A stretch of 64,000 bases of DNA from Hyposmocoma kahamanoa (taxonomy: Eukaryota; Arthropoda; Insecta; Lepidoptera; Cosmopterigidae). Below the pieces are notes generated by a model. It made no database searches, was not told the DNA's origin, and was given only the letters and a program-made list of their open reading frames with translations. Positions 10,975-23,600 of the stretch are shown piece by piece. The position numbers and the translations under genes are program-made. Positions within the stretch are counted from its first letter, which is position 1. Every line of letters starts with the position of its first letter. The stretch is taken from the NCBI RefSeq assembly GCF_003589595.1, contig NW_020656077.1, positions 7,870,437 through 7,934,436 of the forward strand, written 5' to 3'.

Positions 10975-11512
10975 GAGTATATTTTACTTAGAGGATAGAA
11001 AAATAGATTATAACCAGAATTATAGACGAAATTTTTTGAAAACTATTCTGCCAAATCATTACGGTGACAACTGCGCTCCGATCGGCCAGCCCGAATTCGA
11101 AACAATTGACGGGTGTCGTCAATTGTTTCATTTCAGATCGACCAGTTTAGCTTTGCTATAATGGACGAAAATTGAAAAATTACTTATTTAATATTCAATT
11201 ACCGATGAAATGTGGTTCCGTTTGTTTTGTAATTACATGTCTTGCTGTTTTTACCACACCACCGAATGGAACAGCCCCCCCATTATTAGAGATATTATCT
11301 TTATTACAATAAGTACAGAATGTTTTTGGAATATACGGAAACGTACATACGGGTCAGTCGTTGGCGCTGTACTATTTCAGCTTTCTAATTTGTGGTTTCA
11401 GCGTAAACGAGAGTTGATATTTAAAGGTGATATAAGGCCCATTTGCCCGATAAGTTGCCAGGGATGAATGACCCTTATTTCGTCTCTATTTCTGGTTATA
11501 TACTCGATGATG
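10975..11512 (+). mobile_element. Non-autonomous TIR element, family ATCGAGTATATAACC (copy 1)
   Basis: Its right end ATTTCGTCTC...TATACTCGATG, its internal GCCAAATCATTACGGTGACA and TGCCCGATAAGTTGCCAGGG words, and a GAGAGTTGATATTTAAA stretch recur in inverted orientation at 53944-54802. It lies immediately upstream of the distal MPC2-like exon. The left end is more diverged, so its start is approximate. Confidence 0.65.
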
Positions 11513-11684
11513 CACGTGTAAACGACTAGCCGATTCTGGTTTTGTGTCCTTTTAACTAGCTGATTATTACCTACGTCTACTTGATAAGTCTGGTCTAAAA
11601 AAACGTACGAAATAGGCCGTCTGTTTTTTTCTTTTCACCTCTACATTCAACAAATAAGTAACATGATATTTGCAAATTTTACAG

Positions 11685-11918
11685 GCTCTTGTAATGGCGT
11701 CTTTGGACGATTTCCGTCGACCACTGGAGAAGGTGTCCACTACGCAATCTGGGAGCTTGGCCGCGACTGGCTTCATATGGACTCGTTATTGCCTCGTCAT
11801 CGTCCCTATTAATTATTCACTTTCGTTGTGTAACTTTATGCTGGGTTTGGCTAACGGTGTACAATGTTTCAGAGCGTACAGGTACCAGCAAAAGATAAAA
11901 ACTGATAAGGAAGCATAA
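11685..11918 (+). CDS. MPC2-like terminal exon (alternative last exon of MPC2 or remnant paralogue)
   Basis: Acceptor TTTTACAG is followed in phase 0 by 77 codons that align end to end with MPC2 exon 3: ALVMASLDDFRRPLEKVS against GLVIAGLGDINRPADKLS, and GFIWTRYCLVIVPINYSL against GLVWSRYSLVIIPKNWSL. Identity is roughly 40% by eye. The frame is open to a TAA and the C-terminus is again a basic Tyr/Gln tail (RAYRYQQKIK), so it looks maintained. The conserved Lys of the PKNW motif is replaced (PINY). No exon 1 or 2 counterpart was found upstream, but the phase matches the MPC2 exon 2 donor. The simplest reading is a mutually exclusive terminal exon with its own AATAAA near 12442. A partial pseudogene or a gene with an unrelated first exon are the alternatives. 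Confidence 0.75.
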   Translation, partial: ALVMASLDDFRRPLEKVSTTQSGSLAATGFIWTRYCLVIVPINYSLSLCNFMLGLANGVQCFRAYRYQQKIKTDKEA

Positions 11919-12752
11919 TTTAAATGCGTAAGAATACAATGACGTTAAAATACGCATCATATAATCATATATCTAACAAATGATTTATCAACTAAATGAT
12001 CCTGTCATTAAGCTATATACTTTATGTACAACAGGCAAGCCAATTGTTCTTTGCTCTCGAATACGAAAACGCCACTAAATACTTTTATTACTTATCTATT
12101 TTACGTTCTATTTTATGTTCTATACTATAGATTTTATGAATTTCAATAGATTTTATATGGATTTTTGCTATTGCAATTCTCTGAATTTATATTTTAGGCC
12201 TGGTACCAAAATACCAGGTACCTATCTTATCAAGTTATCGCACACTGCTTTGTTTACATAAACGCGTATGTATGGGGCACTCACGGCGATAGTGCTAAAT
12301 TAACATATCTAATATAATAATATAACGGAATAGACCCCCTGCTTAAAGGGCAGGCGTGGCCCCAAAATAGTGCGCCGCTCTTTTTAACTTACTACACCAC
12401 ATCCTTAAGTAGAGTTACGGTCCCTTGAAATCGGTTAGTGTAATAATAAACTTTTTAGAGCTAACTTATTTGTTAAATGTTTCAAGTCTTGGCATTTTTA
12501 CAAAGAACCTACTTGTGTAATAACAAAAAATGCTTGTCAATTTTTACCTAACACAACTAACATGCATCGAATATTTATTAAAGTAATTTCTGAAGTCATT
12601 GCTTAGAAGATACTTGTTCTAGCTACATGTATTATAAACTATTGTATATACTATATATGATGCTTAATTTCCTCCACTAATATTTTATACTTATTTCCTT
12701 CTTAAATATATATAAGTTGTTATTCTAATCAGGTCTGCCTATGTACACCTGG
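11919..12752 (+). other. Possible 3' UTR of the distal MPC2-like exon, then AT-rich sequence
   Basis: AATAATAAA near 12440 is a candidate polyadenylation signal. Nothing else is recognisable. Confidence 0.3.
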
Positions 12753-12756
12753 CTGC

Positions 12757-12893
12757 TACGGATGATAGTCGAGACGCGCGCGATAAAATTGAAATAAGCG
12801 CGCGCTATTGGTTTTCACAATCAGATTTAATTTAGATACCCAATAGCGCGCGCTTATTTCAATTTTATCGCGCGAATCGCGACTATTATGCAT
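12757..12893. repeat. GCGC-rich foldback MITE (copy 1)
   Basis: The arms carry CGCGCGATAAAATTGAAATA and its complement with GCGCGCTATTGG inside, and about 30 bp of loop. The same element occurs at 15354-15483, with matching outer GTCGCGAC words. Confidence 0.85.
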
Positions 12894-13294
12894 AGCCATG
12901 CTACGGGGGCTGGTATTTTTTTAATATGTAGTTCTATTTTAGTAGTGCTTGCCTCGCCTACATCTACTTTACTTACTGTTGACTGTACAAATAATTTTCT
13001 TATACATAATACATTATTACTCCTGTATTTTAGGCTCAATTTACATTACGAACTTAATGGATACGAATTGTTATAACTTTTGTATTTTTGTACATAGCGT
13101 AATAAACTTTATGCCGTGTACGTTATACAGTACAAACTATAACTCTAGCCAGATTCGATACAAAATGTTTAATAAAAACGTTGCTATGCAACCAATGATA
13201 GTTCTAGCTCCGACCGAAACTCATGTACAAAAACTAAGGATCTCGTGATTCGAGAGTACGGCCCCGGGGCCAGGGGCCCAATTTTAAAGACGCA

Positions 13295-13435
13295 TGATAC
13301 AAATGAAGCTTCATATTTGACATTGTTTTTTTATTTCAATTGGTCGAGTATTACTTATTTGACTGTAATTGTTTCGGACAGATTTCTTACGGTGAACGGG
13401 AGTAGATCCCCAGATACGAGCTAAACACGTACGAT
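13295..13435. repeat. Dispersed repeat (shared with 18770-18900)
   Basis: GCATGATACAAATGAAGCTT, then GTAATTGTTTCGGACAG and GGTGAACG..AGTAGA, appear in the same order at 18770-18900. No coding content. Class unknown. Confidence 0.55.
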
Positions 13436-14080
13436 ACATAATGTACGTTATATACAATTGACATAAAGTTTGTTATGCTACGGTTACAGAAATTCGCTTG
13501 AAATTAAGCCTTATTGTCACTTACCTACTAACTTACTTGAACCCAACGTTGCGTACTAGTCTAAAAGTCAGTTTGTTATTTTTAAACCGTAAAATAATAA
13601 TTACTAAACAATTTGTCATACTGGTGCCATAACTAGGTATGTTTTAAATTAATTAACGAGTTAAAACGAATATTATATTATTAAATTAAGAATATACCCA
13701 GTTGGTACAAGTACACGCGAAAGCGTTTGTGCTTTTTTATTTCTTTATCGACGATTTGACTAGTCAGCTTATGGTGTGTTCATTAATCCGAATTTATTCA
13801 GTAGATTGCTGAAATTGAAATACTTTTATACATAACTAGATTATTACTTCGTAGTTTATATTATATGCATTCCTTTTGTAGAAGTAGTAGATATAAATAA
13901 ACGCATCAAAATTAATGTTACACTTCATTACGTAACGCAACTTCTCCTTAAATACAATGACCTTTTTAAAGCTCATTTTTGTCAAATGCAACAGATGGTG
14001 GACGCAGTTTGAACTCTAGATTGATTACTCGAGACCTATAGATATAATTGGATGTATACACGCAATAATGTGACTATTAC
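13436..14080. other. AT-rich sequence, no gene seen
   Basis: No exon-like frame, RNA gene or clear repeat recognised. Confidence 0.35.
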
Positions 14081-14084
14081 TGCG

Positions 14085-14216
14085 TTCCGTTTATGAAGGG
14101 TATGGGTGCTGGTGAAATTACAGGCACATTATGGGGCTTGTCAACTTATGTCTCAGGGTGACAGGGACAGTGGCAGACTTGTTTGTCCCATCACTTGATC
14201 TCATAAAAAAAAGATA
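14085..14216 (+). repeat. Dispersed repeat D (internally deleted copy)
   Basis: Contains the family landmarks GGTGCTGGTGAAATTACAGG, CAACTTATGTCTCAGGGTGA and CATCACTTGATCTCATAAAA ending in an A-run, with the central CTCTGAGTGGCACTG part missing. The A-rich 3' end suggests a retroposon. About ten copies occur in this window in both orientations. Confidence 0.7.
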
Positions 14217-15300
14217 GAGATGTATGTACCTATTTGTAAGAGTGCATGGTAAATGTAGTTTATATATTTAAGATTAGAAATTGGCATGTAAATATTAAAT
14301 GCGCCGCTTGAGACCGGGGGAACCCGTCATTTTGCCAATTATGCGACCTACGTCTTACGCCACTGCAGCCTACACTTGTGAGGGCACGTATATGAAAGCA
14401 AAGTCATACCTCTTTGGTGAATTAACATTTCCTTAAAAAAGCAAAGCATCACCAAAACAGCCAAAATTGTTAATGTGTTATTTTGTTAGACTACGACTAT
14501 GACCGATGTCTGAGCAGTTTTCGATAATTTTTAATTTTACGACGCATGAATTACGACGCCTCGCAAACTGCACACGCTGAACAATATGTATGACGAACTT
14601 CACATAAATTTTTGAGTAATATCAACACCACGAAAGAAAAAATATACAATATACTATTATAAAAAACTGTATTTATCATTCTATGGTCTACTCTACACAG
14701 TGCTACACTATGAATCAGGATCTATATCGAATGCACAACGATATGAATAATGCTATGCCTACTTTAGATTGGTTTGCAATTAATAACCTGCTCCTTAATG
14801 AGAAGGAAAATAATTGTGTGAAATTTACCTTACCCAATATAGACGAGGTTTAAATCTATAGTAAAACGAAAACTTTATTCTAAAGGTTAATAAACAGTTT
14901 CTGCGTACTTGGATGACAAAAATGTCGTAGTAGCTGTTGCAGATATTCTCATTGAAAACCGTCGCCGCATCCTAAATTAACAATAATTAAGATATTTTCG
15001 GTTATGTGAACGGTCTATTTATGAGTGGCCATAGCCGTTTATATCTTTCTTTTTTGCTACAGAAAGGACATTCATTTACCGCTTTAGTTGCTTGCACGAT
15101 GCGTTTGCAATAAGAATTATTGATTAGATTGTGGTAACAGCATCTGTAGTTTGTGATTGCGCGACTTGGAAAGAATAAAAACAGTTTTTTATTTTTTGGT
15201 ATTAGTAATTAGTCCTATTAAATAATATTACTCAATCTCGACTTGATAAGGAATTAAACCAAATCAAACCCAAAACGTTGATGTATCAAATGCACTCTTT
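14217..15300. other. AT-rich sequence, no gene seen
   Basis: Nothing recognised beyond short homopolymers. Confidence 0.3.
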
Positions 15301-15303
15301 TTG

Positions 15304-15342
15304 CGTCTGTGGCCGCACGGTTACCACACTGCTCCCGTAGCA
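15304..15342 (+). mobile_element. tRNA-like head fragment of SINE family 1
   Basis: GTGGCCGCACGGTTACCACA matches the A-box region of the family-1 SINE, but body and tail are absent. Confidence 0.5.
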
Positions 15343-15353
15343 TGGCTAGGCAT

Positions 15354-15483
15354 CAAAGTCGCGACGCGCGCGATAAAATTGAAATAAGATCGCGCTATTG
15401 GCTGACTCGATCAGATGTAATTTAGATAACCAATAGGGCGCACTTATTTCGATTTTATGGCGCGCGTCGCGACTATCGTGCGT
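15354..15483. repeat. GCGC-rich foldback MITE (copy 2)
   Basis: Same arms as 12757-12893 (GACGCGCGCGATAAAATTGA and complement). The outer flanks GGCTAGGCAT / CGTAGCCATG are themselves partly inverted. Confidence 0.85.
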
Positions 15484-15649
15484 AGCCATGCTACGAGAGC
15501 TACGAGAGCTGATCTGCCACGTAGAGATCTCGATTTTAGTGATTTTTCTTGACAATAATATGAACAAAACAGTAATGTGCAAAGATTTTTTGTACTATGA
15601 TTAATACAAAAAAGCTTGAAGTGTTGCTTTAGGACAGTGTGAAGAATAA

Positions 15650-16335
15650 ATAGTGGAAGCGCAGACAGAACATCACAAAGGGTCTAAAGTAGAGAACAGA
15701 AAAGACCGACTCACCTTCAAGACAGCTTTTTGAGCTCTTTCAACGTTTATTAAAGAAGATTTAGGTACTCCACCACATGTAGTATGTTAGAACACACAAA
15801 GGCTTTTAAAGATAGATATCAATTTACGAGCCCTTGGTGATAGTAAATCTACATGCAGATTAAAGCTCAGAGTATTATCAATCATTACACCAAGATTATT
15901 TGGTATGGGAAGCTAGCGTAAGATTGGGGCAGGAGTATGATTGGTCGTCGAGACAGGTGTGAGCTGTGATGGAGGAATTGTGTGTTTTTAATTGTAAAGG
16001 GAATAAATTTCGTTTTTCCTACATTTAATGTTAAGCCTTAGTTTTTGGGCCAGGAATAAACTAAGTTGAAGCCACTCTGAGCAATGCCATACACCTATCG
16101 CCAAGTAACCCCATGAAATATTAGGGCAGTGTCATCGGCAAAAGTCACTATATTCCCTTTACGGAGCTGGAGATCACAAAGGTCATTCATATAGGCAAGG
16201 AATCATATGGGGCACAAAACAGTGCCTTTCGGCACGCCATAAACTTTGGGCAGATCTACACTTAACTCTTTCTACCACCAATCTGTCAAGTAATCTGTAA
16301 ACAAACTGTCCCTTCTACCATATTTTCCAACTTCT
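15650..16335 (-). mobile_element. LINE reverse-transcriptase remnant
   Basis: Read on the minus strand at about 16115-16200, the translation gives LAYMNDLCDLQLRKGN, then IVTFADDTALIFHG. This is the RT palm with its catalytic FADD box (16141-16152). It continues into GLTLNVGKTKFIPF, the next conserved RT block. In-frame stops interrupt it, so it is dead. The upstream GVPKGTVLCP block is also readable. Jockey-like or CR1-like clade. 5' truncated. Confidence 0.8.
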
Positions 16336-16439
16336 GGAGCAAGAGTGGTAGTATATAAAACTAAACCAAACCTATAAAACTCTTTATATCTTGATATGGA
16401 GGTAATATATTTTTATAAAAAGTGTCAAAGTGCCAGATT

Positions 16440-17000
16440 AATATGCAAAAAATACACGTAAAATTATTATTATTTTAGGCAGTTTTTATTCTTCGGGTTC
16501 GGGCCTCCTGCAATAACTACATCCAATTTTATGCCCAAATTATGTATGCATCTGCCTACGTGATATGATTTTTTTTTATTTATTAAGGCTTTGGCGAAGC
16601 CAACAGCCTAAACATAAAGTTTAATTATGTTTCTGTAAATATGGCCGCCACAAAGAGGATAGGCAATTTGAGGCGGCGTGCTTGGATTGACTCGGGATTC
16701 CTTAAAACGGGCCGATACGGGTATTCTAGTTCGAGATTCGTATAATTTCGCGTTTTAATCTTCGATTAAGGCACAATAGCACTATCCTATTCCACTTTAA
16801 ACTAGATTTCACAAAATAATTGAAAGTCGAAATAAAAACGAAACTTTTCCCTCCAAAAGGTCCAGAGCGAATCGCTACGTGATATGATCTTTTCCATCCT
16901 CTAAGGATATGATAGACAGATTTATAAAATACCTTAGGCTATAGAACTTCTTGACATGTAGGTATAGGGCTAGGATGGAAAAAATAAAACTATCGTCACG
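16440..17000. other. Probable old repeat, unclassified
   Basis: Contains a TTTATTTATTAAGGCTTTGG...AGCCAACAGCC segment and a moderately GC-rich stretch. Suggestive of a retrotransposon tail but without decisive landmarks. Confidence 0.3.
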
Positions 17001-17216
17001 TCAAGAGCACGTCAAGCATGACACTTAAGATTTAAATCCAACTATATGACGCTTACAATACGAACTGTCCAATAAAGTACAGCTAAGAGCACATCAAGCT
17101 TGACACTTTGTACTTTGGATATCGTAAACGGTATAGAGTTTGATTTAAGTTTTAAGTGTAAAGCTTTTCGTGCTCTTGACCCTGTACAAGGTGTCAAGCT
17201 TGATGTGCTCTTGACT
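17001..17216. repeat. Inverted-repeat element (AAGAGCACATCAAGCTTGAC)
   Basis: AAGAGCACRTCAAGCWTGACA occurs directly at about 17001 and 17086, and its complement GTGTCAAGCTTGATGTGCTC occurs at about 17192. This forms nested hairpins upstream of the FHIP2 start. Confidence 0.6.
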
Positions 17217-17229
17217 GAACTTCGTAATT

Positions 17230-17614
17230 CCAATATTATTATTATTTTTTAATTTTTCGGGTTTACCCAGTGTCTTATTTCATTATAAATCGGAAAAAAA
17301 TAAAAAAGCGGACAGCTCTAGCAAGTTAACGATTTTTTTTATGACTGTTGTTGTCAAGCAAAAAAAAAAGGAGTGACTATGGTATGACTATGTTATACCA
17401 TAGATGAAAGTATTATTGTCATACACAGTCATACATTTCAGGCTTTCAATAATACACATACGTTTTTGTATGTCGTTTTGGTCTCAATTTGGCTTTGTAT
17501 GTTATGAAATTAGTTTACAGCTTCTATTAGTGATTTAATATTCATGAAAATGTGTCCATCTAACGTTCCTCGTAGTTGTAGAGAATAAGTAACAATTAAA
17601 AACATAGGTGAAAA
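17230..17614 (+). promoter_or_regulatory. 5' flank and probable 5' UTR of FHIP2
   Basis: The last non-repetitive stretch before the FHIP2 start codon. The leader into ATG is A-rich (GTGAAAAATG, A at -3). No in-frame upstream coding extension is apparent. Core promoter motifs not resolved. Confidence 0.35.
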
Positions 17615-17659
17615 ATGTTTAGTAAATTCGCCGATGCCCTACAGACCGCTGCAGACGTC
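17615..17659 (+). CDS. FHIP2A: FHIP2 exon 1
   Basis: Encodes [15 protein letters not shown], the almost invariant FHIP N-terminus, ending in phase 0 before GTAAGT. The immediate ATG and family match fix the start. Confidence 0.93.
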
Positions 17660-20600
17660 GTAAGTATTGAACAATTTTATTATGTGAATAGCTCATGTGA
17701 CACGCAATCTCGATAAACGCAACTAACTTTCAGCTGGCCCCTCCAGCATCAAGGCTGGAGGATTTTGAATACCACTGGAAAATGATACTGCATTTTTATC
17801 AGAATTACGACGATAGCAATAAAATCCATGTTGAAGACACAAGAGTACCACATCATCTACATGAAATGTTACAGGTAAAATTGTGACCTTGAATTATTCA
17901 ATTTTCAAAGTATCTTCATTGTTTTAACAACATTGATAAATGACTTGCTCACATTATGCTCAAAACTTCACAATCAAATGTTGAGATGTTGTTAATACAT
18001 AACCTTGGCTCTTACAATAATGTGCAAAACATTTTAGATTCTTTAGTTTTAGAGTGGCATTTGTGTTTGAAAAATCGCCATAATTATATTTAGGCTGCTT
18101 CAGAGTAAAACTTAGTAAGCAAATTTTAGGTAAATAATTTTATAACAGAGTACTACTCCCTTAGTAAGTATTCACCGAACTGTAGTGATAGTCACTTCAT
18201 AATTCTACAACTTATCAAAGATTATAAGACCTTAAAACCTGGTAAGAAACAGCTAGTCTGCATCGTTACTGGTAAAAAATCTTGTAAGTCACTTTATCAA
18301 TTCAAAACGTAGCAAGTATTTGAGACGTGCTAGTCTTTAAAGTAGTTAAAGTGCCTTACTAGGTATTTGAATTTGCAATTAGTGGATTGTTGTTGGTGTA
18401 GCGTTTTTAGGTTCACTTTGGGTCTGGTTGAAAAAATGACAAATCAAAGCAAGTGCTACTAAATTGTAACATATTACTTTCGCCCTGAGAAGAGGTGACT
18501 GTCCACCTGTGAAACCTAGAGATAAAATGATCCCTGTGACATTTCAGATCTTCATTTCTTGGATTCAGAACTGATACAAATCAGACATAGTGCGCAAATG
18601 CTCTTAGTAGAATTACATCAACAATATCTATGTACTAGGCTACTTACGCTACTACACAAATTGTTGATAGAATTCTACATTTGGCGGATTTTCATGACTG
18701 CACCAAGTCTCGATTTATTCCCGGGATGAGCAAATGCATGAGACTGAAAGCCATAACTTGACCAAATTCCAAGATGCATGATGCAAATGAAGCTTCATAC
18801 TTGAAATTGTCATTTGATTTTGTCAAGTTTTACTATTTGGCAGTAATTGTTCCGGACGGTGAACGTGAATAGACCTGTATAGATCAGACATTGCTGAACA
18901 ACTATACAAATCTAAAAAGAGACAGTACAACAAAAACTTTTTGTTATATTTATTTTTTTATTTATTTTATATCAAGTGACGGGACGAACAAGTCATGCGC
19001 CTGATGGTAAGCTACATGTATACGTAAGGCAGTGTCTCTGCGCCCGTCACCCTGAGACATAAGTTGATAAGTCCCATGTGCCTGTAATTTCACCAGCACC
19101 CTTATCCTTCAAAGCCGGAACATAGTAATGCTGACATTACTGCTCGGTGGCAGAAATAGGTAATTTATTATGTTGTGTAAAAATTTATGAAACAATAGTT
19201 GTGGTTCACGACGTTAGTAATAGTCCTGTGAGGTTACTGTTCTACAAATAACGCTGTAAAAATTATAAATTTTTCTGATTACAAAATTTTATCCATGGTA
19301 TAAGTATAAGGACTTGAACTTATCTACTTGACGTGTTTTTGACTGCACAGAGCCATGTTCATAGCTAATCCTACTCGCTGTTGTAATTACACATAAGCAG
19401 AATTAACATTGTTAATTCTGGAGACATCGGATTGAAACCTCCAAAACGCTGTTTTTTATTTAATAATTATGAAATGTTTTTTGTAGCTTATTGTGGAAGA
19501 AGAAAAGGATCAGGCCGAAGGTACAATGGGCGGGTGCTTGGAGTCTATAGTCCAAAGGAGAGTATGTTTATTAGATGCATTACCAGCACTTGTAGCTACT
19601 GACCGCCCACCTGGCACAAGAGCTCTTGCACTAAATACAGCTACACAGTTATTAAGACGAACGAAAGAGCCGTGCCTTAATAGCGCTAGTGTCCATAGGC
19701 CGCTTCAAGTAAGTACATCGCAATCACACAAAACTGTATCTTTGAGAACTGTGAAATGAATCAAACAACCATCAACGGTCTGATGGTTTGGTGTCAACAT
19801 CATCATCATCATGTCAACATCTATAGTGTGTACTCTAAGTTGAGGTAAACATCCGTTTACCTCAAACTAGAGTACACACTATAGGGTTTTCCAATAAGAG
19901 CATAACAATTTTGTTTTTCAATAAAACAGAATAATTAAGCTGAAATTTATTCCAGGTGCAGTAAATATGTTACATTTAAGAATGGAATTCGATTTCGTTC
20001 ATATGACCACCGCAAGCACGTTTGCAGCGGTAACAGCTGACCAAACAATCATCTATTGCAGAGGCAGTTCAATAATTGTGTAATCTTGCGAAATGATCCG
20101 AATGAATGGCCACCTCGCTCATGCGATCTAATGCCGTGGATTACTTTTGATGGGGTTACGTTAGCCAACAACATCAAATTAACTCATAAATAATATCAAA
20201 AGTGTAATTGCCAACGTGTGTGGAAGAGTAGTGGAAAATTGGCTATAAAGAATTGAACACTGCAAATGTGCTCGCGGTACTCATATGAACGAGATTGAAT
20301 TTCATTCTTAAATGTAACATTTATACTGCACATGGAATAAATTACAGCTCGATATCTCAATTATTTTGCATTTTATTGAAATACAAATTTTTATTTCCGT
20401 ATTGAAAACCTCGATAATATTTAGCACATTCAGAACGGGATAAAAATGACAATTTATGTTGTCCAATGGGACAGATTTTAGGGAAAAATAAAATTATAAA
20501 AATTTGACTATTATACAGGGTGGAAACGTCAACTTTAGCACTTTTTCACAAGGATGGATTTCTTAGTATATCAAAAGTGATGACCTCTCGTGGTACCACT

Positions 20601-23600
20601 GATGGGTGAGTCATCCATGCTCCACCAGTGGTATATCTCGGGACAAACGTGTTAATTGATTGCTCTACAATGCTATTCTAGAGGACTGTACCATCGTAGC
20701 AGCGCGACTTGTATATGTGACGCACGCATTCGCATAAATTTGCGATTCACTCGCGTCGCATAAAGTGTTAGGATACTTCTTTTGCTCCTGACAAGAAGAA
20801 ATGTTCCATATAATTCATGAGTACTTAAATAGTTTTTTACATTTACAATGTTTACTTTGAAATGCATTTTTCTTTGCAGCAAATGTTAATCCGGTGCAAT
20901 GAAAGCCCAGCATCACCAACTGAGAAAGAAGAAGTGGAGCTACTCCTCACTCTGTGTGGCCTTGTTAGAAAAGAACCAGGATTAGCAAATATTTTCACCA
21001 CACCTTTTATAGAAGACAAGGCTTCGATGTTAACTATCCCAGAAGATATTCAAAAGTTGATACCCCTCCGGAATAAAGTTCAAACTCCTAAAAAGAATCC
21101 TCTGTTTGAAGTTGAGATGCCTACAACTCCTCTTAGAAATGTTTCAATAGTACGGACGAGCTTGAAAGACGAAAGTTGTAATGCCACTTCAAGTAGCTCA
21201 GTAGCTGAGGAGAATGCATCAAACAAAAGTCACAAAACTGTCTGTGATGACAATGATAAATTTCTTTTAATTGATTTACTGTTGTCTTACTTGAATAGTG
21301 CAGTGAGTGTCGTTATTTTGTATTGATCTCTCAATTCTGTTTTTTACCACTACAGATTTTTTTTTAAATCTCTAAAATGAATTCACTTAGCTGAGTTATC
21401 CATCAATTAATTTGTACATTTTCCCTATCTAATTTATAATATTTTCAGGATAACCAAGTAGTGTTGCGCGCTTGCGAAGGCATAATGATAGTATCGTCTT
21501 TGCCAGAAGACGATATCGCTAATCTGGTGACGACGTGCAGCCCCTGTTGCGAGACCATTGTGGACAAACTAGCAACCAAATACAAGAACGTGCCAGCTAA
21601 TGTTGACCCTAATGATGTCGATCATCTAAACATTACGTGGGCGTAAGTATTTTGACGTATTATCTTTTATATATATATATTCTTACACAAGTGTCACAAT
21701 TTAATTTATATTAAGAAGTGGTAATTTTTTACGACAATTAAACCGACTGTTCTTGGCCGTTGTTTGCACAAATTCATTTAAGCAGCCATGTTTCTATAAT
21801 AAGCCTTTGGTTGATATTCAAAATTTGGCATTTACGAGGCTTACAACTATAGTGACACAAGAAACAACAATGGCGAACTTCCATATAAATTTTTTTTTGA
21901 TATAAATTATATGCGTCTGTTTATGAACAATATGTGACAATATGGAGTTTAAATTCCTGAACACATTTGGTTTTTGGTTTACTATTATGAGAAGTCTGAA
22001 ATTAAAGATATTCCAGTTTTAAGTTTTGGAGGTTATATTTTACATTGAATAAAATATATTCGGTGCATTGTTATATTAAACTAAACTACAGTAACCTTAA
22101 GCAGACTTAACGAAAGTGAATGGTGTCGTGGGTTTGTGACGAGACGAGATTCAGAGGCAGAGATTTTATGATATAACCAAAAAGCATGAAGTTAAGCCAT
22201 GACAAAAGAAAACTGAGTTAATTCATATTGATAACTCAGACACAAATTGGACGTAGTTAAACAAAAATGATCCAATGCACATCCAGTCACTTTCGAGATA
22301 CGGCAATTTGAAGTTAAAAAGTGTTTCTCACTCTTTTTTTATTTTCAAAACTTATAATGTCATGTAACTCCAGAAATATGTATTTATGTTTATTTGTGGG
22401 ATTTTTTGCTGATCTAAGAGGTTAGACTTTAGGAACCGTTTGATAGATATAACAAATTTTTTGATAATTTTTTCTCGAGTGGAGTGTTTTAGAGAAGGAA
22501 TTATCTGCTTTACTTTTTGTAATAAAGTAGTTAATCTTTTATTACAAATCTGTCCAATCAGGACATTTGATATTATGTGAAGTAACCTAATGTGCATCTA
22601 TCTATACGTAGGTACTGAAAATCTTTTTTTTGGCGGCTAGATGTCGCTTAGCGTCAGGAGATAAGGAAACTGACAGTTATAGATATCAGTCTGGTTCCAT
22701 ACTAAGTAGTCATTTGAATTTCTTTTAAATTTGATTTTATTCCAGACTTAGATAGGCCTGTAATATAATTTGAAAAACTAAATGAATTTATTTTATTCAA
22801 CTGTTATACAGTTGAAGACGCTAAAGTATTCTTTTAACAATGATGTCGTCATTGTTCTTTATATTAAAGTGTGCTTCTGCATACTCGGATGGCAAAAACC
22901 CAGATAGTGACTTGTTTAGCTGTAACACGTTTTCTCGATCTATGTATAATTTGAAAGAAATATTGTAAATTATATAACATATCGCACTGCTATTACAATA
23001 GTGTTGTAACTCAAAATACGTGAAATTCAAGATTATACCATTTCTGAATGTAAAATTTGATTGTCTACACGGCAATAAAACCATTTTTAGAATATTGTAG
23101 GCAACCATTAAAAGATGTCCACTTAACTCAAAGTGAGACACACTTCATGTGAGCTAGTTCTGGTCAATATAGCCCATATTCAAAAGTTAAGTTTTCCCTT
23201 TTATTTTTAAATATATTTGGCAAATTGGAAATTGCTTAGATGTCAGTTATAAACTGTAACCTATACATAAATTTCAACGATTTTTCGCGGGAAGTGTTTT
23301 TCATCAATTCTGAAAAAATACTCTTATTGAGTGAATACACTATTGCATTAACAGTGCGACATATGCAAATAATTATTTACAAAGAGCCTCCTTTACTTCT
23401 ACTTGAGATTCTTACTCATTGTCCTCAGGGGAATCTGCCTTACGAATTAGTAAAGTATGATCAATGTAACGATTTCAAAAGTAATTTGATTACATAAGAA
23501 ATAAGGATTATTTGGGCTTAAGTAACTACCAGCAATACGGAATGATATTTCCTGTACAGATGAGAGTAGTAGTTAAGACAATTGATATATTTCGTCGGTG

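Noticed and set aside
11210..11467. 85-codon frame just upstream of the MPC2-like exon as its missing N-terminus
   Set aside because: It lies in a TIR element that recurs at 53944-54802, and the translation shows none of the MPC2 N-terminal motifs.
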